Assembly: GCA_013399115.1 (NCBI GenBank)
Contig: VXAA01007265.1
Coordinates: forward strand, 269,724-333,723
Source: Anseranas semipalmata
Taxonomy: Eukaryota; Chordata; Aves; Anseriformes; Anseranatidae
Direction: 5' to 3'
Length of the DNA stretch: 64,000 nucleotides
Position numbers and translations under genes: made by a program. Of the stretch, positions 47,773 to 58,110 are shown one piece after another. The stretch's first letter is position 1; each line of letters opens with the position of its first letter. Below the pieces are notes generated by a model, which saw only the letters and a program-made list of their open reading frames with translations, made no database searches and was not told the origin of the DNA.

Positions 47773-50030
47773 TAAGTCAGACCAAGGACCTTTCAGCCCA
47801 GGATCCTCTCTCCTGCAGTAGTTGTGAGCACAAGTCTTGTAAGAACAGAGCAAGACTAATACTTGCCCTTAATGCTCTCATGGCCTTTATCTACTTTCAG
47901 CTCAAAGAACTTCCTAAGCTTTTTGAGCTCTGTTTAGTAATGTGTCTTGGAAGCTCTATTTAGACAAGTGGATGTGTCTTACAAGAGTTTGTCTGGCTTC
48001 CTCTTGAGCCCACATCATTTTCTTGTATGCACAACTTCCTTTGACAAGGAGCTGCACAGGCAGACCACCTTTGTGTGAGGGCTGTCTCTTTTTGTTTGCT
48101 TTAAATCTAGCTCCTGTAAGCTTCATTTGACAGTCTCTAGCTCTTGCAGTGGATAGACAGCAAACAGTCAGTCTCTATCCACTCGCTCCACAGCATTCAT
48201 GAGTTTTCAGAACTCTATAAACCATTCCATAGTTTATTATTGTTGATCTTTGGCTGAGCTTTTTCCACCTCAAACGTATCATTTTTTGAGATAAGGGGAC
48301 TCAAAAAGAAAAAAAAATTCAGTCTGTAGATCATCAGAGTCATATTTTTTTTTGCTTTTGAGTTTTGTTGTTGTTGTTTTGTTTTGTTTTTGACTGCTGC
48401 TGAGCACTGAGCTGAAGCTTCCACGGAGCTGTCTGTTGTAACCTTAAGCTCTCACTCCCAAGTGATAATTGTCCGCTCTGAGTCCATCATTTTATATGTA
48501 AAGCTGGCATTGTTCTTGGACACATGCATTGCTTTATACTTCCTGAAAATGAATTTCATCTGCCACTTCATCTCCTAGTCATTTAGACTTGTAAGGTCTT
48601 CTGTAGTCCTTCACAGTAGTACCTTGAATAATTTCATATTCTCAGCAAACTTTGATACTGCCCTAGTTAACCACCTTTCCAGCTCATTCAGGAATATGTT
48701 AAACATCACAGGTCTCAGAACAGACCCTAGCAAAATTTCACTGTGAAGGGTATTTGTTCTGTTGCAAGGACAGACCTATTTCATGTCTGTCAGGCAGTTA
48801 CCTGTCCCTTCCAGGTCCTTCCCTCTTATCCCATGGTTGCTAAGTTTCTTTAGAAACCATTAATGAGAGACTTTGTCAAAAGCATTTTGAAAATCCAGCT
48901 GTACTTTGCTTGACTGGCTCACCCAACACACGCTTGTCAACTTCAAAAAACTTTAATGGATTTTACAAGGCAGAAATTTCCTTTACAGAATCAACATTGG
49001 CTCTTCCACATAGATTGCATTTAGACAGGCATCTTAGATAAAGTCTGTCCTTTGTTGTAGCTTTTACAAATTTGTGCACTAGAGATATCAGCTTGCAAGC
49101 CTGTAGCTCTCTGAATCCTTCCTGGCACTACATTTGCTAGCATTCAGTGTTAATGGTGCCCAAAAAGTTAAACGGGGAGGTCACATTAGTGATTCAGCTC
49201 TGACCTCCTTTGGTTTTCTGAGAGCTCTTGGCTAAATACTGCCTGGTCCAGAGAATTTGTTAGCACTTATGCTAACTTTACAATAGCCTCTCCACAGTTA
49301 CTGACATTTCAGATGGACCCTCTGCAGCATTGCCTTCAAAAAAGGCTTCTAGCAAGGAAATCTCCTCGGTCTCTTCCGCAGTGAGCAGTGATGCATATAT
49401 TCTTTCTGCTTTTCTGCAATAGCCTTGCCCTCTCTGAGTACTCAGCCTGGCTGTCAGTGGGCCCCACAGACTGCCTGGCAGGCTTTTTGCTCTGATGTGC
49501 TGCAAGAGGAATTTAGTACTACTTTTGATTGCTTCAGCCAACTGTTCATCAAACTCTTTTTTGGCCTGCCTAATTATATTTTTACATTTAATCTGCCAGA
49601 GTTTATGATCCTTTTTATTTTCTTCATTTGGATACAGCTTCTGCTTTTTGAATGATGCCTTCTCAATTCTAATAACCTCTTTTACTTCCCAAATCTTTAG
49701 CTCACTGCTCCACCACACCTGCTTCTTTTTATTGTTTTTCAAGCTTTTCCTAACAGACAGGATGCACCAAAGCCCCGCTTTCAGTAGGATGTGTTTCAGT
49801 AGTGTCTGTGCTGTCCATAAAGATTTCATTCTCTTAGCTACCTCTTTTAGCTTCTTTATTATCAAGTTGCCTCATTTTTGCTTACTTCCACTGTTCAAAG
49901 TTCAGCACAACTGTGGTGAATTTTTGACCTTTCCTGCTCCAGAGGGGATATTGGATCTAAGTACATTATGGTCACTGCTCTAGTGGTGCTTCTTTTGTGA
50001 GATTTTGAACCAGAACCTACATGTTCTTCA
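47773..50030 (-). mobile_element. Ancient CR1/L3-like LINE, about 2.2 kb (antisense)
   Basis: The plus strand reads as the reverse complement of an old amniote CR1-type LINE over its whole 3' half. Ordered landmarks are GTCAGACCAAGGACC (47,778), AAGGAGCTGCACAGGCAGAC (48,047), ATTTCATCTGCCACTTCATC, CTTCCCTCTTATCCCATGG (48,819), GACTTTGTCAAAAGCATTTTGAAAATC, GGCCTGCCTAATTATATTTTTACA (49,563) and TACATTATGGTCACTGCTC (about 49,961). It covers the linker after the endonuclease, the reverse-transcriptase region and the 3' end. The reverse-transcriptase part is broken by stops and shifts. A T-rich simple tract (48,344-48,392) interrupts it. Confidence 0.85.
49278..49865 (-). pseudogene. LINE ORF2 remnant, 195 codons still open
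   Basis: Encodes the segment between the endonuclease and reverse transcriptase of a CR1/L3-like ORF2. Basic, helix-rich sequence includes WWSSELKIWEVKEVIRIEKA, KLWQIKCKNIIRQAKKEFDE and QLAEAIKSSTKFLLQHIRAK, then LLTAEETEEISLLEAFFEG. It matches the family layout (WW.xEL, many K/R, IRxAKxxF/YxxxL, then FFxxxF) and ends just before the polymerase motifs. Endonuclease and polymerase are absent or destroyed, so no retrotransposition function remains. The 588 open bases in a very old copy are unusual but can be chance. Confidence 0.75.
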
Positions 50031-51427
50031 GTACCATGATGCAAAATATTTTATGGAGTGAACAGAATTTAGGGTAAAAAGGAGGCAGCTCAGGTACTTG
50101 GACTAGTATCAATGAGAGTGTTTTGAAGGCAATATGGTAGAGGTAGGTTTAAGAAGATATTTTGAAGAAGTAAACTGTTTTGGAATTTATCACAGACCAG
50201 GAAAGAGGGCAATGTGGAGATGGATTGACAAAGGCTAGTATTACTGGAGGAGTGGAGCTGGGGTCAGCTAGAGATGATGCCACAAAGTGACTGCAGGCGG
50301 TATCAAAAGCAAGCAGAAGAGAAAATGATGGATTGGGAAGATAAATCTGTTAACAATGCATAGAATGGATTTGAAGGATAATCATGAAATATTACTGGTT
50401 GCAGGGTGTCGCATGAGGAGATAATATGGCCTTTCTCCATATTAATTCCTTTATGCAAACAAAATTTCCTCTGTGCAAAATGGGCCAGCATCCTGAATGC
50501 ATTTGAACAACTGGGCCCCTTTCTGAACAAGTTAATATATTAAAATCTGATTCAAACTTTGTAAAATGTTAGCCTGAATAATGCATGATAGAAATTAAAG
50601 ATTAGAAGTTGTGAGTAGGACTGATGGCCTTGAAAATATGCTATATTGATGCAATGCTATGAGATTATGTATGCCATAGTGCTTAGAAGATCATCCAGTA
50701 AGAGGAAAATTAGCAGGAAAACCTCAGGTCAAAAATGGTAACAGAAGGCTAATCCTTCAATTAATTCAATCACTGCAGATGAACCGTCTTTATGCAAGGG
50801 GAGCAGGTAATTTTGCATTACTGTTTTGCACATGTGAGTTTTATTCACTGAGGAAAAGTAATCATCAGTCTAGGCAGTGATTTTCTCCTTGCCCCCCAAG
50901 CCCCTAGCTTAGAAATGAATGTGTGCAGAATGGATGTGTGTGGTAGGAGCTATACTCTTTTCCGCTGATTTATTTGGTCCCATACGCGCTGAATACATCA
51001 GGTATTTGTTTAAGCGTGCCTTTCTGGTAACTGTGGACTGGTGGAGTATTGAACTTGGTATAATACGAATCTCTCAATAAATAAAAAATCTCCCACTAAA
51101 TCTCCCTTTATAAAGGCTGAGAAGAGAGATCTGTAGCATTCCACCTGTGTATGAATCGATTTCAATCAGCCTTTAGGAGGTTTCAGCCTGTGTTAGCTGT
51201 GGGATAGCACAGGGAAGCACTGAAACTTCCATCACCTCCCATATTGACAGATTTTTTATGAAACATGGAATATTTAGATTGAGGAGATTCATCCCACTAC
51301 TGCCGACACCCAGCCCCGTCATGTTCACTTCAAACCTATTGTCCATGGGCACACCAGCTTTCCCATCACGTGTAACAGGGCACAAACTTCTCTGAATAAG
51401 CCTTTTCTGGTAGCTAATTAGATCTTT
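50031..51427. other. Noncoding
   Basis: AT-rich unique sequence. No gene, RNA or further repeat is recognised. Confidence 0.5.
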
Positions 51428-51507
51428 AAAGAAAAAAAAAAGAAAGAAAAAAAAAGAAAAAAAAAAGAGATCTTCTGATTGCTTTTTTAATTTTTTTTTT
51501 TTTTTTT
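51428..51507. repeat. A-rich tract facing a T-rich tract
   Basis: An almost pure A tract with scattered G (51,428-51,466) is followed after about 16 bases by a T tract (51,483-51,507). Together they form an inverted A/T arrangement that could fold back. No SINE or LINE body is attached, so it is read as simple sequence. Confidence 0.65.
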
Positions 51508-53394
51508 AGAGCAATTTCTGTGTTTAGGAAAATTGGCCAACTTTCTCATTTCAGAATCCTCTGATTCTGATACGGGCAAGGTGAGAGGTTAGAGGCCTCA
51601 TTGTTAATGAGAGAGGCAGACTGATTTTTACACTAATTGAAGCATTTACATTTTTCAGCAGAACTAAAATGCAAAACTAACACATTCCTTGGAGATTTAT
51701 AACCCCACGATGGATTCTCCTATCCTCTCTCCCTTAATTATCCCAAATTATCTGAACTCTCATGAAGAAGAAAGAAATTAATATTAATATTCCATTTAGA
51801 ATATACTCTAAAATGCAGTAGAAAATGGAGGCAATAATAATGATAAAGAGGGTAGCTGAGATGATTTGGAATATATAATCTTTCTTCTCTTCATTGCAGT
51901 TTCCTTATACTAGAATATGCCAGCAAAAGTCTGTCTTGCATTCATTTAGCAGAGCAANTGGTTTTGTGCGTTGATCAGAAAAAAAAAATAAGGGTAAAGG
52001 ATATTGGATAACTTGTTCTGAAGAGCGTTTGCACATGGGGTAAATAGACAGATAAGGCTCGTTACTGGAGAGTAGATGAAAATAGCAAGAAGAAAAGAAG
52101 AGAAATAAACTGGACATGAAATGCAGCAGAAATCAGAGTTTATTTTGAAAGAAAGGAGGGAAATACAGTTATCTGAGGAGCAAACGGTTGGGTCAAATTA
52201 ATCGGAAGCTGCAAATGTTGAATCCATATATATGGGCTGCAGGGCAGGGGAGAGGATCTGCATGCATGAAAGAAGCAGATGGAGATGTGCAACAAGAAAA
52301 GGTAGGAGGGGAAAAGGGAGAATGTGTCTTCATTTGGATAGTGAGACCAAAGTACATGGAAAATCTCCAGTTAGTCACTGATTAACTACTGATCATGAGT
52401 TAAAGCTTTGCAATTGGCCTTTACTACTCGGAGGTATCTCTTGGGGGTAGCTCCCAGCTGCTGCCCTAAATTCCTTGCTACCAATTTTAGGGCATTGGCT
52501 TTGGGCTCTCAGTGCCCTGGAAGCTGGTAGTTACGAGGCATGAGTGAAGGTGAGGCTTAGTTTTGTTTTAGAAGTGCCCCAAGATGCAAAATATCCTTGA
52601 TAACATTCCTCAGTGTTGAGTTACCATTCACACTGAATGCAAGTATAAGCCTAGGTTCGGTTTTAAAATTGAAGGCAAATAATAAATCTGGTCTCCATAA
52701 CCGCTTCATCTTATTTTGTGTGCCTTTGTTCAGTGTTTGCATTAACAGACACTCACTGAGTGGAGCCAGAGACTTCCAAAGGACCCGTCACCTGTGAGCA
52801 CCTTGATTTACATCTGCCTGGATGTTACAATGTCAGCTTTATTTAGAACCATATATTATCCCATGAAAGTGATGTTTGATTTCTCATACAATACTTTGTG
52901 GTAAAAATGAAACTTTTTAAAGTCAGAGAAGATACAAACTAGCCCCCCTACTCTCTTATTTTTGTAACCCCTTTCTTTTTCACTGTCTTAAGACAACTTT
53001 GGCAGGTTGCTGCAAGGGTGGGTGACATCAACCAAAGTGAAGCCTATCTGCAAAAGTGTTGCATATGGCATCACATATTGGGCTTGAGGATTGATTGTGG
53101 GAAGAAAAGCCTGTTGTATTAAAAAAAAAAAATCAACAGAGTATGATATTAAAAATGGAGAACAGACTTGAGATCAGCTGTGAACTAAAAAAAGCATTTT
53201 GCTGTGGCTTGAAAATAGCCTTTACTGTTTTTGTAACACTTTGCCTGTTCTGTTTTGTTTGCTCAGCTTTCAGAAGCTGAAGAAATGTTTGTGAGAAATG
53301 TTGAGAAATAGAGCTAAGCTTGGGTCTGACATATATAGGAGTTGTGCATGGTCAGCATCCAATATAGTATGACTGGAACAGGGAACCAGGCATA
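51508..53394. other. Noncoding; conserved-looking block at 51.57-51.80 kb
   Basis: About 51,570-51,800 has dense ATTA/TAAT cores (GTTAATGAGAG, CACTAATTGAAGC, CTTAATTATCCC, AATTAATATTAATATT) and may be a conserved noncoding element. The remainder is ordinary AT-rich DNA with one undetermined base at 51,958. Confidence 0.4.
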
Positions 53395-53660
53395 TGTACT
53401 GTTGGGGGTGGCCTGACCTCAGCACTCTCTCAAAGTAGGAGCGCACAGAAAGCAGAAGGAGGACGCCGTGCACTTGCAGGGCACAGGCACTGCAGCATCA
53501 CGTGTAGCGATGCCACCCGTGCAGCGGAGCCAGCTTCTGCACTGCGTGGGGCCGAGGGTCCACAGCACAAGTGCAGGACTGCACCCGAGGAAGCGCTGCG
53601 CGGGACTGACTTGCTGGCACAACCACCTCGTGGCGACTGTGCGTTGTTGTATGCTGGTAC
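53395..53660. other. Isolated CpG-dense patch
   Basis: About 15 CpGs in 53,440-53,645 by eye, sharply bounded by AT-rich, CpG-poor DNA on both sides. Frames stay open on both strands (for example 53,430-53,663 minus), with no domain. It could be a small CpG island, a GC-rich inserted repeat of unknown family, or a fragment of a retroviral or other element. I recognise no LTR or TIR ends. Confidence 0.5.
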
Positions 53661-54099
53661 CATTGTAGTGTAGCTAGCGGATGTGGTGAGCTGGGTGCTT
53701 TGGTTTGATGTTTAGTTTGGAGCGTCTGTGAAAGGAGCTTGTGCTTCTCAGCCTTCTTCAACAAAATTTAGGAAGGAACACTAGGTCCTAGTGCAGTGTT
53801 CCGGTGTTACTTTCAAACTAATGACTTTCGGTCTCAGTTGAAGCAATTTTTTGTTCCTGCTGCCTCAGTTTTATAGAAAAGTAAGAATGAAAACCAAACC
53901 AAACCAAAAACCACTGCTAAGGATGTCAGTAATAACTACAACATTTTGGGGTGTGTGTATGTGTTTTGAATAGTTAATAGGGAATATGTGACCTTTAAAC
54001 ATAATGGAATGGGGAAAGTTGATTTTATTTCATTTAGCCTGATGCAACATTTTCAACGTTAGGCATTGCAAGAACATTTGCAATCCACCATTGAGAAAC
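53661..54099. other. Noncoding; short AAACC tract
   Basis: An (AAACC)n-like tract lies at about 53,889-53,911. Otherwise AT-rich unique sequence without a recognised gene. Confidence 0.5.
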
Positions 54100-54275
54100 A
54101 GTAATATCATAGATAAAGCACCAGACTGGCATTTTATTCTAGGCATAGTCATAGACGTTCTACATTAATTTGGCTAAGAAAATTAAACTGACCCTTTTGC
54201 CAGGGCTTTCTTATCTGTGAAATGAGAATGATAATCCCACAATACCAGTCTGTGACAAATACATGAGTATTAATC
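54100..54275 (+). repeat. MIR SINE fossil
   Basis: Ordered MIR-like blocks are ATAAAGCACCAGACTGG (54,114), TGGCTAAGAAAATTAAACTGA, CTTTCTTATCTGTGAAATGAG (54,208) and AATGATAATCCCACA. In MIR the equivalents are TTAAGAGCACGGACT, the ACTTAACC region, GTTTCCTCATCTGTAAAATG and GATAATAATAGTACC. It is highly diverged. The sense strand agrees with the copy at 4.3 kb and opposes that at 14.1 kb. Confidence 0.6.
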
Positions 54276-54764
54276 GTATTTACAAAACAGTTTCAGATTA
54301 AATCTTTCTCTTGTCCGGTTATTTCAGAAAACAGCTATCAAGAAAACCTGACTAAAGCAAACGAAAGCTGTTATAGTAGACATCTAAAATGAATTGGCTG
54401 GCACATGCCAGACTGTTGAATGTCCCAGGATGAGAAATTAAAATAATTTGTTTAAATTCTTGAATAACTGATTGCTAAAATTATTGTATGACCGAAGACA
54501 CCTCTTACTGACTTCACAATCACTGAAAATGTCTGCAGCAGTCATAAAAATGATGCATCTTAGATTCCCCATTAATTTTGTTGATTAAATAACAGATACG
54601 AGGCTGAAATGAGACAATTTTATTATTAAAACTATGATTTGATTTCCAGATGCCCTTTTGATTTGTTCTGCAGCAAACATTTAATGGATTGCTTTCTTGT
54701 TCGTCATTTAATGAGCAGCAAACTGTTCTGCAAACTCTCACAAAAGAAAATAACACAAGATATA
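54276..54764. other. Noncoding
   Basis: AT-rich unique sequence leading into the palindromic region. A 78-codon frame begins here and runs into the AT repeat; it is not a gene. Confidence 0.5.
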
Positions 54765-55020
54765 TTTATTTGTAAATATACAATATTACATAATTTATTA
54801 TATATTATATGCATCATATATATTATATATCATACGTATGCATATATATGTAATATTTTATTACATATTATATAATGGTATTATTATTCTATTATTATAA
54901 TGTATATATGATATATAATATATGATATATAACATAATATATCATATTATAATATATCATATCATATTTGATATATAATATATATTATATAACATTATTA
55001 TATGATTATTTACAAATAAA
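54765..55020. repeat. AT-rich imperfect palindrome (256 bp)
   Basis: Outer arms TTTATTTGTAAAT (54,765-54,777) and ATTTACAAATAAA (55,008-55,020) are exact reverse complements. Inside, both halves are almost pure A+T with ATATATTATAT, CATCATAT/ATATGAT and TAATATAT words that align as imperfect inverted repeats around a centre near 54,890. A smaller perfect hairpin, GTAATA-TTT-TATTAC, lies at about 54,850-54,864. The layout resembles palindromic AT-rich repeats able to extrude cruciforms. No flanking target duplication is evident. Confidence 0.75.
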
Positions 55021-55420
55021 ACAGCACATGCTATATACTGGACAAAATAAATGTAAGGTAACTTTGCATTTCTTTTATTGCATGTCTTTTATTACATGTC
55101 TTCTTCCGTAGTCCTCTGTGTAAAAAAAAAAGTAATCTATATTTTTTCATATGAATTTAGATAAGACAGTGAATTCCAGAAGCTGCCTGGTGCCTTTTCT
55201 TAATTCAGAAACATAAAAAAAAAAAAGTTCCTTTTTCATTCGTGCTTTCATTCCCTTACAGCTCTCTCCTGTGCATCACATATAGAGTCTGCAGTGGTGC
55301 TTATTTACAAGAAAAGTGCTGCATATGTGTGCATGATGGTCTGATTGTGAAAGACTTGCCTGCTATCCCCTTTCTGGAGATCCCGAAGGCCACATTTGTC
55401 ATATAGTCACTTTCCTATGA
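55021..55420. other. Noncoding
   Basis: AT-rich sequence with short A-runs (55,121-55,130; 55,216-55,227). Nothing else is recognised. Confidence 0.5.
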
Positions 55421-55490
55421 GTGTGTAATTAAATGTAAAGCACTTTGGGATGTTCAGCTGTATAAAGTATTGCTATTGAAATGCAAGTTG
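55421..55490 (+). repeat. Possible ancient SINE/LINE 3' tail
   Basis: TGTAAAGCACTTTGGGATGT followed by TATAAAGTATTGCTATTGAAATGCAAG resembles the GTAAAGCGCTTTGGGATCC...GGCGCTATATAAATGCAA end found in several old vertebrate retroposons. The match is short and the family cannot be fixed. Confidence 0.35.
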
Positions 55491-57769
55491 TTTTTCTGCA
55501 GACAAACAAAAAAGGAAAAAACAAACAGCAACAACAATAACAAAAAACAAATGAAAAGGTTTCTAGGGATAAAAATGTGAACACTGGTAGATAAATAAAA
55601 CATTAGAAAGAAAGGAAAATACTTCCGGAAAACAAATCAATAAGATAAAAAAAAAAAAAAAAAAGCAAAAGATTTATTTGAGAAAGTTGACAGGCTTGCA
55701 GAAATTTCTAGCTTACAAGCTATTTACAGAGAGAAAATATGATGAATCAAGACACAATCATCAAAGTAAAAACCCTAGGTATTAAAATTTTAACTCTAAA
55801 TTGTAGAAAGAGTCCAGATCTTTTCCTCTGTGACATAAATTTGCACAGGCAGTAGAAGTTTCCAATTACAGAGTTTCTTCTGTATTTTTCATCCTTGGAG
55901 ATAATGTTTGTCCTTTTGTGAAATAACTGTAAGATTCTGTCCTCCCCAATTTATGTCTGGAATATACTGACACAATATATTAGGAACTGGAATTATTTAT
56001 AAAAACGGGAAAAATTCAGGCTGAAAAAACTCGTTGATGGATAGTTCTATTTATTCACTGCAAAATGACTACTTGCCATGGTGAAATGGCAGGATTTAGC
56101 CTGAATTTTGGTTCAGCTATGGACTAGACCCCAGCTATGCAACCTTTTGGAGGAATGCCCTGACCACAAGGTTTTAGAAGTATAGGCGCGATCGTATATT
56201 TTTTTGTCTCCCTCAGTTCTGCTGGTTCACATCCACTACATCAGAGGAGGGAGCTGCATGGAGGTCTCCCCTTCCAGGGGAGTGCCCATTGCACTAAGCA
56301 GGCAGTTGAGGAACAAATAGCACCACATCCTACTCCTCCTTGCTGTTTCTGGAAACAGTACCTGTGTCTAAAGCCAGGGACACTTGTTCCATCCAGGTTG
56401 TTTTGGGACCTTACCACACCACCTCATCATAAACCTCGCTGGACGTTACCATTCCCTCAAGATCTTCTGAATGAACTGCTCACCTGATCATGCCCTGGCC
56501 CATCTCCATCAAACTTAGCCAGGTTAGCACAAAGGTATTATTTTAACTGCGAAGGCTGGAGGAGATAGGTGAGGGAGTGGTGGCAGAACAGCTTGGGTGG
56601 CAGGTGGGAGTGTCATACCCTTTGACTGGTGGCAATGATGGGGAACTGGGGGGCAGCCTTTGAAGCAGGCCACATGCACACATCATCTTCTGACTCCATC
56701 TGTGCTGAGCACCTCATGTTTTCATTGGAAGTGTCTGGAAAGTAAGTGAAACTCTAACCTGAACAGTTTTGGTTTGGATATTTTGGCAACAAATACAGTA
56801 AGACACCGTATATACTGTATACATATCTCCCAGATCACCTTATAACCAAAACAGTTAATTATCAATAAATATCCTCTGTAATCTCCTAGCTTTCAGCCTT
56901 CAGTGGCCACTTGTCATCAGACTTCATGCTCTGAAGGTCCTGGGTTGCTTTTACTTTGGTAGGTTTCTCATAGTGCACCATATTAACTCCTCTTATTATC
57001 TCCCAGTGAGTCCATGCTGAATTGAAGCTGACGGATTGGTGGCAGTTCTCTTTGCAAAATGTTCATGCTTCTCAGTTTTGGATTATTGTGTGTTGAAGCC
57101 CAAAGAATAACAGAACTGAGGACTGCCTTTCAATTTTCTACTTACTGTCTGCACTTTTATTTATTTCTGATTAAAAGTGTAAAATACGTCAATTCACTTA
57201 GTGTTAGCACTACAGTTTCATGAAAACTAAATTTTCTCCCCGTTTTACAGAATACATAGCTATGTATGATTCCACAACAGAAGGACTTTGTAGCAGGGAT
57301 TTGGACTACCCTTTAATGTTTTGCTTCAACTTGCTCAGTTTGGGCTAAAGAGAATCTCCTGTAATTTTATAGTTAGCTCCACGTGCACAGCCCTCAGGCA
57401 TCCACAGCACTTTGAGTAATGCTGTGCACTCTCACTTTCTTACTGGGTATCTGAAATTGTTTTGGTTAGATCTGGCAACTTCCAAATGTTGGCTTTGTGT
57501 TTCTGCCTTGTTAGGAGAAATAATCCAGTGTATTTGATTTTCTGAAACACATAACTATAACCTCTTAAGAAAACCTGTCTTGCTGGTTGCTTTTTTATGC
57601 CCTAGAATGAAATGTAGTGGGAAGATGGCAAAAGGCCTCAGCTGAGTTGAAATTAAGGAGAAAGAAAGAAACACACTCGCACCGTTGAAATGTGGATCCT
57701 TAGAAGGTAGTTTTTATGGTAACTTTATTGTTCACATGTCTCTAATAACCTTCTCATTTAATCTTATTG
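55491..57769. other. Noncoding; A-rich tracts
   Basis: An A/C-rich low-complexity stretch (about 55,501-55,556) and an A18 run (55,647-55,664) occur. The rest is unique sequence with no recognised gene. Confidence 0.5.
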
Positions 57770-58110
57770 TGAATAAGGCGAGATGATGTACTGCCGTGAA
57801 TGTTAGCACATGGTCTAAGCAGCAGCTCCCATTATTACTTCCATTATCACAATGGATCTTCATTGGCCTCAATTGCTAACATTCTTATAGGAACGATAAG
57901 ACTAAAATGGCTCTACCTGTCATTCACTGATGTGTGAATTGACAATCAAATGATTGATCAATTTTTCTGCACTTCAATAGCTTCTTTCAAGCCACATATC
58001 CTGAGTTACTGTATAAAATGCTACAGTTCTAGATAAGTTTTCTAAGGGATGGGTAAAGCAAATTAGGCAATTAGCCCTAATCTTAGATTTAAAAATTGAA
58101 AATCCGTCAG
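57770..58110. promoter_or_regulatory. Possible conserved noncoding element
   Basis: Dense mixture of ATTA, TTGATCAATT, GATTGATCAA, CCATTATCACAATGG and TTAGGCAATTAGCCCTAAT-like words, with no frame and no repeat signature. CCATTATCACAATGG contains a SOX-type ACAATGG core, and TCAAATGATTGATCAATT includes HOX/PBX-like TGATTGAT. Of all blocks in the window this looks most like a deeply conserved enhancer, but that is judged from texture only. Confidence 0.35.

Noticed and set aside
55647..55664. A18 run as a possible retrocopy tail
   Set aside because: No recognisable gene-derived body upstream, no target duplication seen.
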